Source: Streptomyces sp. ISL-43 (GTDB taxonomy: Bacteria > Actinomycetota > Actinomycetes > Streptomycetales > Streptomycetaceae). From it: a stretch of 38,736 bases of DNA. The stretch's first letter is position 1, and every line of letters begins with the position of its first letter. The translations under genes were made by a program, and so were the position numbers. Of the stretch, positions 24,985 to 34,368 are shown piece by piece. The notes under the pieces are model-generated. The model saw only the letters and a list, made by a program, of their open reading frames with translations. It made no database searches and was not told the origin of the DNA. The DNA is taken from contig NZ_JAGGOT010000049.1 in assembly GCF_018614195.1 (NCBI RefSeq), positions 1 through 38,736 on the forward strand, written 5' to 3'.

Positions 24985-25042
24985 CCGGATGGTGCCGGTG
25001 CTGACACCTGTCCTGTCGCGCCCAAGCGCCGGCACCGTCCGG
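24985..25042 (+). terminator. long inverted repeat with downstream T-run
   Basis: CCGGATGGTGCCGG (24985-24998) pairs with 25029-25042 through one G-U, with a 30-base loop. A T-rich stretch (25049-25067) follows and runs directly into the katA operator. Confidence 0.65.
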
Positions 25043-25066
25043 ATCACCTCTCCTCCCTCTTTTTTT

Positions 25067-25107
25067 TCAACAAACTGTTGACGTCGAGTTCATGCCGAAA
25101 TTAGGCT
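25067..25107 (+). promoter_or_regulatory. katA promoter overlapped by a perfect TCAAC-N5-GTTGA operator
   Basis: TCAACAAACTGTTGA (25067-25081) supplies the -35 TTGACG (25078-25083). An 18-bp spacer leads to TAGGCT (25102-25107), with start near 25114. Confidence 0.7.
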
Positions 25108-25108
25108 G

Positions 25109-25155
25109 TTCCGCATGACGGAAGACGATTTCCGTCAGCAGTTCCCCGTACGGAA
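25109..25155 (+). promoter_or_regulatory. TTCCG-type operators at katA
   Basis: Perfect TTCCG-CATGA-CGGAA (25109-25123) sits on the predicted start. A half-site TTCCG (25130-25134) keeps the 21-bp register. A third degenerate element, TTCCCCGTACGGAA (25142-25155), includes the ribosome site. Confidence 0.65.
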
Positions 25156-25162
25156 GGTCACC

Positions 25163-26620
25163 ATGTCGAAGCGCACGCTGACGACCGAGTCTGGCGCCCC
25201 GGTCGCCGACAACCAGAACTCCGCTACCGCCGGCGTCGGTGGCCCGCTCCTGGTCCAGGACCAGCAGCTCCTTGAGAAGCTTGCCCGCTTCAACCGTGAG
25301 CGCATCCCGGAGCGCGTGGTGCACGCCCGCGGCTCCGCCGCGTACGGCCACTTCGAGGTGACCGACGACGTCACCGCGTACACCAGCGCCGCGTTCCTGA
25401 ACACGGTCGGCAAGAAGACCGAGACCTTCCTGCGGTTCTCCACCGTCGCCGACTCGCTGGGTGGCGCGGACGCGGTCCGCGACCCGCGCGGCTTCGCGCT
25501 GAAGTTCTACACCGAAGAGGGCAACTACGACCTCGTCGGCAACAACACCCCGGTGTTCTTCATCAAGGACCCGATCAAGTTCCCCGACTTCATCCACTCC
25601 CAGAAGCGCGACCCCTTCACGGGCAAGCAGGAGCCGGACAACGTCTGGGACTTCTGGGCGCACGCCCCCGAGGCGACGCACCAGATCACCTGGCTCATGG
25701 GTGACCGCGGCATCCCGGCGTCGTACCGTCACATGAACGGCTACGGCTCCCACACGTACCAGTGGACGAACGAGCAGGGCGAGGCCTTCTTCGTCAAGTA
25801 CCACTTCAAGACGAACCAGGGCATCCGCTGCCTGTCGGGCGAGCAGGCCGCCGAGCTCGTCGGCTCGGACGCGAACTCGCACCAGACCGACCTGCTGCAG
25901 GCCATCGAGCGCGGTGTGAACCCCTCGTGGACCCTGTACGTGCAGATCATGCCCGCCGCCGAGGCCGCGGACTACCGCTTCAACCCGTTCGACCTCACCA
26001 AGGTGTGGCCGCACAGCGACTACCCGCTGCAGCGCGTGGGCCGTCTGGTCCTCGACCGCAACCCGGACAACGTCTTCGCCGAGGTCGAGCAGTCCGCCTT
26101 CTCCCCGAACAACTTCGTCCCGGGCATCACCGCCTCGCCGGACAAGATGCTCCAGGGCCGCCTCTTCGCGTACGCCGACGCCCAGCGCTACCGCCTCGGT
26201 GTGAACCACACCCTGATCCCGGTCAACGCCCCGAAGGCGACGAAGGCCGACAACTACGGCCGCGACGGCGTCATGGCGCTGCGCAACGGCTCGCGCCACG
26301 ACAAGAACTACGAGCCCAACTCGTACCAGGGCCCGGCCGAGACCGGTCTGGCGCTCGGCGCCCCGAAGGCCGTCTCCGGCTACACGGGCACCCACGAGGC
26401 CCCGGCCCACACCAAGGACGACGACTTCTTCCAGGCCGGTGAGCTCTACCGCCTGATGTCCGAGGACGCCAAGCAGCGCCTGGTGGCGAACATCGCCGGC
26501 GGCCTGTCTCAGGTCACCCTCGAGGACGTCGTCGAGAAGAACCTGGCTCACTTCCACGCCGCGGACGCCGACTACGGCAAGCGCGTCGAGGAGGCCGTTC
26601 GCGCCCTGCGCGACGCCTGA
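25163..26620 (+). CDS. katA: monofunctional heme catalase, clade 3 type
   Basis: Dismutates H2O2. The 485-residue length is that of small-subunit catalases. Catalytic His54 lies in RVVHARGSAAYG and the distal Asn in VGNNTPVFF (127/128). The axial heme ligand Tyr337 is in RLFAYADAQRYR. The RFSTV motif near 92-95 is also present. The ATG at 25163 has GGAAGG about 6 bases upstream; an earlier in-frame ATG would lie inside the operator. Sharing both operator types with ureide genes suggests it is induced with uricase to remove the peroxide that uricase makes. A general oxidative-stress role is not excluded. Confidence 0.95.
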   Translation: MSKRTLTTESGAPVADNQNSATAGVGGPLLVQDQQLLEKLARFNRERIPERVVHARGSAAYGHFEVTDDVTAYTSAAFLNTVGKKTETFLRFSTVADSLGGADAVRDPRGFALKFYTEEGNYDLVGNNTPVFFIKDPIKFPDFIHSQKRDPFTGKQEPDNVWDFWAHAPEATHQITWLMGDRGIPASYRHMNGYGSHTYQWTNEQGEAFFVKYHFKTNQGIRCLSGEQAAELVGSDANSHQTDLLQAIERGVNPSWTLYVQIMPAAEAADYRFNPFDLTKVWPHSDYPLQRVGRLVLDRNPDNVFAEVEQSAFSPNNFVPGITASPDKMLQGRLFAYADAQRYRLGVNHTLIPVNAPKATKADNYGRDGVMALRNGSRHDKNYEPNSYQGPAETGLALGAPKAVSGYTGTHEAPAHTKDDDFFQAGELYRLMSEDAKQRLVANIAGGLSQVTLEDVVEKNLAHFHAADADYGKRVEEAVRALRDA

Positions 26621-26633
26621 GCCGCAAAGCTGT

Positions 26634-26666
26634 ACCGGGAGCCTGACGGGAGGTCAGGTTCCGGGT
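26634..26666 (+). terminator. katA terminator
   Basis: ACCGGGAGCCTGAC (26634-26647) pairs with 26653-26666 apart from one mismatch and one G-U, around a GGGAG loop, 13 bases after the stop. Confidence 0.7.
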
Positions 26667-26703
26667 GCTGAGCCCACACCGCGGACCCGGATGAGGGGTG
26701 GTA

Positions 26704-26906
26704 CGCGGTGAGGGCGGACTGCGCCGGTCGATATGACCGGCGCCGCGTGAGGACCGTGGCGAGCGTGCGAGCCAGTGCGGTGGTAATGGGTTCCGAGGCC
26801 CGTCTCTTGACCTGAGGGAGACGAAGCCGGAGTTCTCGTCGCCCGCCCGCCACGGTCCCGGCAATCCTCCTCTGTATAGGGCCACGCACAGAGCCCCTAT
26901 ATAGAG
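26704..26906. ncRNA. densely structured non-coding stretch, candidate small RNA
   Basis: No convincing gene lies in 26621-27080. The stretch contains a perfect 9-bp hairpin (26721-26729 with 26735-26743, loop GATAT), an 11-bp perfect long-range helix (GGACCGTGGCG 26751-26761 with 26848-26858) that encloses a 6-bp hairpin (CGTCTC 26801-26806 with 26818-26823), and a 12-bp hairpin with one G-U (26870-26881 with 26895-26906). A very strong terminator-like hairpin follows at 26995. Strand is not decided. GGGGTGGTACGCGG at 26695 looks like part of a T-box, but the rest of a T-box leader is absent. No known RNA family was recognised. Confidence 0.35.
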
Positions 26907-26994
26907 GACAACCTCCCCCACCTTCTCCGCCCGGCGGTGCGAACGTCCTGTCGCGCCAGCCTCGTACCGTCGGGCGGTAACAGCAACACACACT

Positions 26995-27036
26995 CAAAGA
27001 GCCGAGTCACGGACGGTCCCGTGACTCGGCTCTTTG
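26995..27036. terminator. 18-bp perfect hairpin, bidirectional terminator
   Basis: CAAAGAGCCGAGTCACGG (26995-27012) pairs perfectly with 27019-27036 around ACGGTC, with A/T-rich outer pairs that give a U-run on either strand. It lies 45 bases before the HAD pseudogene. Confidence 0.85.
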
Positions 27037-27080
27037 TCATGCCCGGGTGTCCCCTTGGGGGCGCTGGATAGGCTGAGGCC

Positions 27081-27744
27081 ATGATTCGAGCTGTGGTTTT
27101 CGACGTCGGCGAGTGCCTGGTGGACGAGACGCGCGAGTACGGCACCTGGGCGGACTGGCTTGGGGTCCCCCGCCACACCTTCGCCGCGATGTTCGGTGCC
27201 GTGGTAACCCAGGGCCGCGACTACCGCGATGTGTTCGAGGGAATTCCGACCAGGGTTCGACCTGTACGCGCAGCGTGAGGCACGCGCCGCTGCCGGCCAG
27301 CCGGAGCACTTCGACGAGAGCGACCTCTATCCCGAGGTCCGACCCGCGCTGGCCCGGCTCCGCGGCGACGGGCTGTGGCTCGGCATCGCAGGAAACCAGA
27401 CTGTGCGCGCCGGCGGGATCCTGCGTTCCCTCTTCTCGGACGACGTGGACCTCATCGGCACCTCGGACGACTGGGGTGCCAGCAAGCCCGACCCCGAGTT
27501 CTTCGTCCGCGTCGCGAAGGCCGTCCCCTTCGCTCCGGACGAGATCCTCTACGTGGGCGACCGCGTCGACAATGACATCCGACCGGCCGCCGCTGCCGGG
27601 ATGCGCACCGCCCTGATCCGCCGCGGACCATGGGCCACCATCCAGTGGAACACCGACGTGGCCAAGGAACTGCCGACGCTGCGCGTCGACAGCCTCCTCG
27701 AACTCTCCAGCCTGATCGCGGACCTCAATTCGCAAGCACGCTGA
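27081..27744 (+). pseudogene. HAD-superfamily hydrolase, single frameshift
   Basis: The first frame gives MIRAVVFDVGECLVDETREYG (motif I DVG with D10) through YRDVFEG. The second resumes with EFRPGFDLYAQRE and carries LGIAGNQT (motif II), SKPDPEFF (motif III Lys) and YVGDRVDNDI (motif IV). Removing one G from the GGG at 27239-27241 joins them smoothly as VFEEFRPGFDL, a complete phosphatase-like protein of about 220 residues. It is therefore a one-base frameshift, by decay or sequencing error. A TAGGCT box (27069-27074) 6 bases before the ATG suggests a leaderless message. The 3' end overlaps the convergent HTH pseudogene by 20 bases. Confidence 0.85.
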
Positions 27745-28531
27745 GCGTCGCTCCCCAGCTGTACAGCCGGTCATCGAGGTCGCGGACGCAAGCCTCGTGC
27801 TGCCAGGGCACGAGCTCGCGCCGCACTTGCCGTACGCGCTCCATCCCTGTGGCGTACCAGTGCACTTCCAGCAGCTCCAGGGCCCGGACCGCGAACGCAC
27901 AGGCTGCCTGTGGCCGGGCGGCCGCCGCTTCGACGGACGCAGTGGGTCTCACACTCGGCCTCGACCGCGTCCAGCCACGCCAAGAACTCGCCGCTGGCCG
28001 CGCCTCGCCGCGTGTAGGTGCGGGCTATCACCATGCGCTCCACCGCACCATCACGGTCACCTTGCCAACCCGGAATGGACGCCGTATGGCCGAGGATGGC
28101 CGCACCGAGCAGCGCGGCGTGCGCGCTGACCGCCGGGTGAAGCGTGGCGGGGGCGACCGTCCAGTACAGGCGGCGGTGCGAGCGAGTGACGGCGGTGTAG
28201 TCGGCGGCCGCACTCGCGGGCTGGATCGCATTGGGGGTTTGCATGGGCTGCGCCGGGGGTGTGCTCAGCTTCCGTCCCAGCCTACCGCCCGCCCCTGCCC
28301 CAGCTGTGGAGAATCCGAGGTCCTCGATGCTTGAGACACCCAGCAGCTCCACGAGGGCGCGCTGGCAATCCGGGTACGGCAGCGGCGGATTGTCGGACTC
28401 CCACCTCCGTACTTGCCGGACGCTTACGGTCAGGCCTCGGGCGGTGAGGCATCGACGAGATCCTGCTGAGAGCGGAACCCAGCCGCCTGTCGAGCCGCCC
28501 TGAGGCGCGTGTTGCCTAGCGGTCGGACCAT
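27725..28531 (-). pseudogene. Streptomyces HTH (XRE-like) regulator with two frameshifts
   Basis: The ATG at 28531 (GGAGG 5 bases upstream) opens MVRPLGNTRLRAARQAAGF and continues to LVDASPPEA before a stop. The protein resumes in another frame as LTARGLTVSVRQVRRWESD, LPYPDCQRALVELLGV and on to GEFLAWLDAVEAE, then shifts again to RPTASVEAAAARPQA and ends WGATLSVLAN. The first break is explained by one missing C in the coding strand near 28448-28450. The second is explained by one extra T near 27949. The pattern matches the tandem HTH plus helical-repeat regulators common in Streptomyces accessory DNA. Broken. Confidence 0.8.
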
Positions 28532-28593
28532 CCCAACCTCCGTAGCTCACGACCGATCCCGCGCCCGACGGCCTCGCCCTGCTGACCGACCGG

Positions 28594-28944
28594 ATGATCA
28601 CCCACTGCAAGACCCTCGCGGTGGGCCTCGGCGAGATCCCGCCGGCTCAGCAATCCACACGGGTGGTTGGCGCCTTGCGGGACTGGTCCGATCTGGCGTC
28701 GTCAGACGCGGGGACGGATACCCGCTACGACGAGACCAGCAATCTCGCGTACGCCCGGATGCTGGCCCTGATCGCCAGGAACATGCTCAAAGCAATTCGC
28801 GAGCACCGGACGGCGAGGGGGCCAACAGCCGCCATCCGGAGCCATGACGCCCTTGTAGGCATGCACCAATCGGCCAGCGGTCGAGCCGCGGCCGGAGATG
28901 GCTGGAGCAGATGCGTCGCCGGGCAATGGACGCGTGCCGGGTAG
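28594..28944 (+). CDS. small uncharacterised protein, possibly 5'-truncated
   Basis: The frame gives up to 116 residues from ATG 28594. Coding-like sequence begins upstream of it (PDGLALLTDRMITHCKTL) without any ATG or GTG back to a TAG at 28543, and no ribosome site precedes the ATG. Residues 1-70 (LGEIPPAQQSTRVVGALRDW, YARMLALIARNMLKAIREH) resemble short helical accessory proteins of Streptomyces. The tail is probably noise. It is divergent from the broken HTH regulator, a usual partner arrangement. Likely a remnant. Confidence 0.4.
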   Translation: MITHCKTLAVGLGEIPPAQQSTRVVGALRDWSDLASSDAGTDTRYDETSNLAYARMLALIARNMLKAIREHRTARGPTAAIRSHDALVGMHQSASGRAAAGDGWSRCVAGQWTRAG

Positions 28945-28985
28945 CGGGACGCTTGCGGGACCTGGGGCCCGTAGAGGACGCGAAA

Positions 28986-29021
28986 CGGCCCCCGTTCCTC
29001 CTGCGGGAGGGACGGGGGCCG
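28986..29021 (-). terminator. gcl terminator
   Basis: A 16-bp stem with one G-U (28986-29001 with 29006-29021) closes a 4-base loop, 30 bases past the gcl stop. TTTCG follows on the minus strand. Confidence 0.85.
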
Positions 29022-29050
29022 CTGCGTGGTGTCAGACCAGCCTTGTGGCC

Positions 29051-30838
<1,788 letters not shown>

Positions 30839-30870
30839 CGAGTTCTCCTGCGGGTCTGGCGGTCAGGCTT

Positions 30871-30906
30871 TTCCGTAATCCGGAAGTTTTGTTCTGCTAT
30901 ACGGAA
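30871..30906 (-). promoter_or_regulatory. tandem 15-bp operators at gcl
   Basis: Perfect TTCCG-TAATC-CGGAA (30871-30885) and TTCTG-CTATA-CGGAA (30892-30906, one mismatch) have centres 21 bp apart. The second covers the predicted start near 30901. Confidence 0.78.
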
Positions 30907-30907
30907 C

Positions 30908-30936
30908 AAGCTAAGCGGCGACTTCGCACACGTCAA
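30908..30936 (-). promoter_or_regulatory. gcl promoter
   Basis: On the minus strand TTGACG (30936-30931), a 17-bp spacer and TAGCTT (30913-30908). Confidence 0.65.
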
Positions 30937-31094
30937 GGCGGTACGGCAGCCCGGAACCCACCAAAAGCCGCGTCTCGGTCGGTGAGTTGTACGAAAACCC
31001 AGGGGTCGACTGAAAAACGAGGGTCTGCCCGCCCCCGCGGTGGCAGGTGGTGGAGCATGGCCCTACGCACAGCGACGGAGGGGGTCCAGTTCCC

Positions 31095-31997
31095 ATGGCG
31101 AATGCGGTACCGGTGCGCTGCCCGGCGTGCCTGCGCGAGAACGACTACGTCACGCCGGTCTTCCCCTGCGCCTGCGGGACCCCGGTCACCCCGCCGCTGG
31201 ACCTGGCGGCGCCACCCCGGGAGCTGACCCACCGCACCTGGTCGGAGGCGTGGGTGACGGTGCGGTGCGCGGCCTGCGGGCGGGAGAGCGAGTGGCCGCA
31301 TCCGGAGGTCGGGTGCGGGTCCTGCGGGACGGTGGTGCTGGTTCCGGTGCATCCGCCGGCTCCGGCGGTCGTCCGGACTCCGCCCCAGGCGCCCCAGACG
31401 TCCCAGACGTCCCAGGCGCAGCATCCGGCGGAGCCCGCGGGAGGGGACGTACGGACGGAGCCGCGCGCGGGGACGGAGCCGCGCGGGCGGGTTCCGGGGA
31501 GCCCCGGGAGCGCGCCCTCGCCCCAGGGTCCGGGCCAGGGTCAGGGCCAGGTTCCGGGTCAGGGTCAGGGTCCGGGTCCGGGTCCGGGCCAAAGCGGCCA
31601 GCCGGTGCCGCGCCCCGCCTTCCGCCCCGTGACCATCCGTACCGCCCGGGACGCGGTGGCCACGGCCGCGCTGTACCTGCGCTGGCTCGGCTTCCAGGAC
31701 GTGCGCCAGCCCGACGGCCGGCCCATCCCCTCGGCGGCGGTGGACCTGCGGGCCCCGGGCCTGGTCGCCCAGGTGGACCCGACCACGGCGCCGGCCGGGG
31801 TGCGGGCGGTGGAGTGCGTCTGGCTGAACGGGCTCACGGCCTCCGCGACCAGCGTCTACTTCTCGCTCGCCGGGTACACGCAGGACGCGCGCACGCGCGC
31901 GGACGAGCTGGGGATACCCCTCTTCGTCATGGACCTCACGGGCATGCCGCAGCCGGTCAACGACCCGGCGGACGGACTCGTCGCCACAGGGGCCTAG
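31095..31997 (+). CDS. zinc-ribbon protein with a C-terminal Mrr-like (restriction endonuclease-like) domain
   Basis: The 300-residue protein has two N-terminal zinc-ribbon sites (C9/C12 with C25/C27, and C58/C61 with C74/C77), a disordered Pro/Gln/Gly linker of about 85 residues with GQGQ and GPGPG repeats, and a C-terminal domain (about 180-295) laid out like Mrr-type nucleases: AALYLRWLGFQDVR, SAAVDLRAPGLVAQVD, then SVYFSLAGYTQDARTRADELGIPLFVMDL. In active members the QxK lysine follows the Asp; here the sequence reads QVD, so catalysis may be lost. The ATG has GGAGGGGG about 10 bases upstream. Divergent from gcl. Function unknown. Confidence 0.65.
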   Translation: MANAVPVRCPACLRENDYVTPVFPCACGTPVTPPLDLAAPPRELTHRTWSEAWVTVRCAACGRESEWPHPEVGCGSCGTVVLVPVHPPAPAVVRTPPQAPQTSQTSQAQHPAEPAGGDVRTEPRAGTEPRGRVPGSPGSAPSPQGPGQGQGQVPGQGQGPGPGPGQSGQPVPRPAFRPVTIRTARDAVATAALYLRWLGFQDVRQPDGRPIPSAAVDLRAPGLVAQVDPTTAPAGVRAVECVWLNGLTASATSVYFSLAGYTQDARTRADELGIPLFVMDLTGMPQPVNDPADGLVATGA

Positions 31998-32038
31998 GCT
32001 CGCGGACTATTACCTGCCTTTTTGCCGAGGAGAGCTTG

Positions 32039-32533
32039 ATGAGCCTGTACGACATCCCGCTGACCACCCTGTCCGACGAGTCCACCAGCCTCGCCGCGTA
32101 CAAGGGCAAGGCGATCCTGCTCGTGAACACCGCCTCGCAGTGCGGCCTCACCCCGCAGTACTCGGGTCTGGCCCGGCTGCAGTTCAAGTACGAGGAGAAG
32201 GGCTTCACGGTCATCGGCGTGCCCTGCAACCAGTTCGGCGGGCAGGAGCCGGGCAACGCCGACGACATCCAGACCTTCTGCGCGGCCGGCTTCGGCGTCA
32301 CCTTCCCGATGCTGGAGAAGTCCGAGGTCAACGGCGAGAACCGGCACCCGCTGTACCAGGAGCTGGTGAAGACCCCGGACGCCGAGGGCGCGGCCGGGGA
32401 CATCACCTGGAACTTCGAGAAGTTCCTGATCTCCCCCGCCGGCGAGGTCGTGGGCCGCTTCCGCCCGCGCACCGAGCCGGAGGCCCCCGAGGTCATCGCC
32501 GCGATCGAGGCGCTTCTCCCCGCCTCCGCGTAG
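32039..32533 (+). CDS. glutathione peroxidase family, probably thioredoxin-dependent
   Basis: Reduces peroxides. The 164-residue thioredoxin-fold protein has the peroxidatic Cys35 in NTASQCGLTPQY (no selenocysteine), Gln69 in CNQFGGQEPG, Trp in ITWNFEKFL and a candidate resolving Cys81 in FCAAGFGVTFP. That residue pair is typical of thioredoxin-using GPx enzymes of bacteria that lack glutathione. GAGGAG precedes the ATG. It is 41 bases downstream of the zinc-ribbon gene and may be co-transcribed. It is followed by a palindromic terminator. Confidence 0.93.
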   Translation: MSLYDIPLTTLSDESTSLAAYKGKAILLVNTASQCGLTPQYSGLARLQFKYEEKGFTVIGVPCNQFGGQEPGNADDIQTFCAAGFGVTFPMLEKSEVNGENRHPLYQELVKTPDAEGAAGDITWNFEKFLISPAGEVVGRFRPRTEPEAPEVIAAIEALLPASA

Positions 32534-32540
32534 CCCCCGC

Positions 32541-32570
32541 CGGTACGGGGCCGCGCGCGGCCCCGTACCG
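32541..32570. terminator. perfect 30-bp palindromic terminator
   Basis: A 12-bp stem starting CGGTACGGGGCC with a GCGCGC loop, lying between the peroxidase and the convergent ligase. Confidence 0.85.
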
Positions 32571-32616
32571 ATCGAGGAGGCGGGCTCGGTCCGGCGCGGC
32601 CCGGCCCCTCATCCGC

Positions 32617-34332
32617 TCAGGCCAGCTCCGCCTCGTCGTACTCCCCGGCCGAGCCGGCCGCCGTGAGCTCCCGCAGCTCCACCCGGCGGATCTTCCCGGA
32701 CACGGTCTTGGGGAGCTCGGCGAATTCGATGCGGCGGATCCTCTTGTACGGGGACAGCACCGCGCGGGAGTGCTCGAAGAGCACGCGGGCCGTTTCCGGC
32801 CCGGGCTGCCAGCCGGCGGCGAGCGTGACGTACGCCTTCGGGACGGCGAGGCGCAGCTCGTCCGGGGCGGGGACGACGGCGGCTTCGGCGACCGCCTCGT
32901 GTTCCAGCAGGGCGCTCTCCAGCTCGAACGGGCTGATCTTGTAGTCGGAGGCCTTGAAGACGTCGTCGGACCGGCCCACGTAGGTGAGGTACCCCTCCGC
33001 GTCCCGCGAGGCGATGTCGCCGGTGCGGTAGAGGCCGTCGGCCATGGCCTCGGCGGTGCGCTCCGGGTCGTCGCGGTAGCCGGTCATCACCCCGGCGGGG
33101 CGGGGTCCGAGAGCCACGCACAGCTCGCCCTCGTCGGGGGACTCCTTGCCGGTGACCGGGTCCAGCAGGACGATCTCGTAGCCGGGCGCGGGGCGGCCCA
33201 TCGAGCCCGGTTTGACGGGCGCGCCGGGAAAATTGCCGGCCTGGAGGGTGGTCTCGGTCTGGCCGAAGCCGTCGCGGATGGTCACGCCCCACGCCTCGCG
33301 GACCTTCTCGATGACCTCCGGGTTGAGCGGCTCGCCGGCGGCCACGGCCTCGCGCGGCGGGGTGCGGAGCAGGGTGAGGTCGGACTGGATCAGCATCCGC
33401 CACACGGTGGGCGGGGCGCAGAAGGTGCTCACGCCGTGGCGGTCCATCTCGGCCATCAGCCGCTCGGGGTCGAAGCGCGTGTAGTTGTGGACGAAGACGG
33501 TGGCGCCGGCGTTCCACGGGGCGAAGAGGTTCGACCAGGCGTGCTTGGCCCATCCGGGCGAGGCGATGTTGAGGTGCACGTCGTCGGGGCGCAGCCCGAG
33601 CCAGTACATCGTGGAGAGGTGCCCGATCGGGTAAGAGGCGTGCGTGTGCTCGACGAGCTTGGGCCGGGCGGTGGTGCCGGAGGTGAAGTACAGAATCAGC
33701 GGGTCGGTGGCGAGGGTCTCCCCGTCCGGGGTGAAGTGGCAGTCGGTGTCGTAGAAGTCCTCCAGCCGCCGCCACCCGGTGGGCACCTCGATCCCGGCCG
33801 CGATCCGCGTGTACCCGCCGGGCACCTCGTCGAACTTGGCCGTGTCCTCGGCCCGCGCGATGACGTGGCGTACGCGGCCTCGCTCCACGCGGTCGCGGAG
33901 GTCGGCGGCGCCGAGCAGCGGCGTGGCGGGGATGACGACGGCGCGCAGCTTCATGGCGCCGAGCATCACCTCCCACAGTTCGCGCTGGTTGCCGAGCATG
34001 ACCAGGATCCGGTCGCCGGCCTCGACGCCCTGGGCGCGCAGCCAGTTGGCGGCCGAGGCCGAGCGGACGCTCATCTCCCCGAAGGAGACGCCGCGGCTGG
34101 TGCCGTCCTCCTCGACGATCCGAAGGGCGTCGGTTCCGTTGCCGGTGGCGATGTGGTCGAACCAGTCCAGGGCCCAGTTGAAGCGTTCGGGGCGGGGCCA
34201 GACGAATCCGGCGCGGGCGGCCTCGTAGTCCTCGCGGCGCTCGAGGAGGAAATCTCGTGCCGCGAGGAACCGAGCGGTGGCGTCGGGGTTCGTGTACGGC
34301 GCGTGCGTCGTGTTCTCGGTCATGTCAGGCAT
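32617..34332 (-). CDS. AMP-dependent acyl-CoA synthetase (acetyl/medium-chain type)
   Basis: Activates a carboxylic acid to acyl-CoA through an acyl-adenylate. The 571-residue ANL enzyme carries the P-loop YFTSGTTARPKLVEHTH (A3), GFGQTET (A5), YRTGDIA (A7), YVGRSDDVFKASDYKISPFELE (A8) cut at its hinge, and the catalytic Lys in PKTVSGKIRRVELR (A10). The order and spacing fit acetyl- or medium-chain acyl-CoA synthetases. No ribosome site is clear; ATG at 34332 or 34323 are both possible. It follows the AlkZ-like gene by 36 bases on the same strand. Substrate unknown. Confidence 0.9.
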   Translation of the reverse strand: MPDMTENTTHAPYTNPDATARFLAARDFLLERREDYEAARAGFVWPRPERFNWALDWFDHIATGNGTDALRIVEEDGTSRGVSFGEMSVRSASAANWLRAQGVEAGDRILVMLGNQRELWEVMLGAMKLRAVVIPATPLLGAADLRDRVERGRVRHVIARAEDTAKFDEVPGGYTRIAAGIEVPTGWRRLEDFYDTDCHFTPDGETLATDPLILYFTSGTTARPKLVEHTHASYPIGHLSTMYWLGLRPDDVHLNIASPGWAKHAWSNLFAPWNAGATVFVHNYTRFDPERLMAEMDRHGVSTFCAPPTVWRMLIQSDLTLLRTPPREAVAAGEPLNPEVIEKVREAWGVTIRDGFGQTETTLQAGNFPGAPVKPGSMGRPAPGYEIVLLDPVTGKESPDEGELCVALGPRPAGVMTGYRDDPERTAEAMADGLYRTGDIASRDAEGYLTYVGRSDDVFKASDYKISPFELESALLEHEAVAEAAVVPAPDELRLAVPKAYVTLAAGWQPGPETARVLFEHSRAVLSPYKRIRRIEFAELPKTVSGKIRRVELRELTAAGSAGEYDEAELA

Positions 34333-34368
34333 CGTGCCGTGTCGGGTACGGGGGTCACCAGAGCGGCG

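Noticed and set aside
26690..26715. T-box-like string GGGGTGGTACGCGG
   Set aside because: A T-box needs a preceding stem I with a specifier loop and a downstream aminoacyl-tRNA or amino-acid gene. Upstream is the katA coding end and downstream a HAD pseudogene. Kept only as part of the structured-region observation.
28594..28944. Assigning the small protein to a named DUF
   Set aside because: The helical pattern recalls small Streptomyces DUF6415-like proteins, but no diagnostic motif is visible, so the name would be a guess.
31530..31600. GGTCAGGGTCCGGG repeats as a possible repeat array
   Set aside because: They lie in frame in the Gln/Gly/Pro linker of the zinc-ribbon protein and are explained by coding low complexity.
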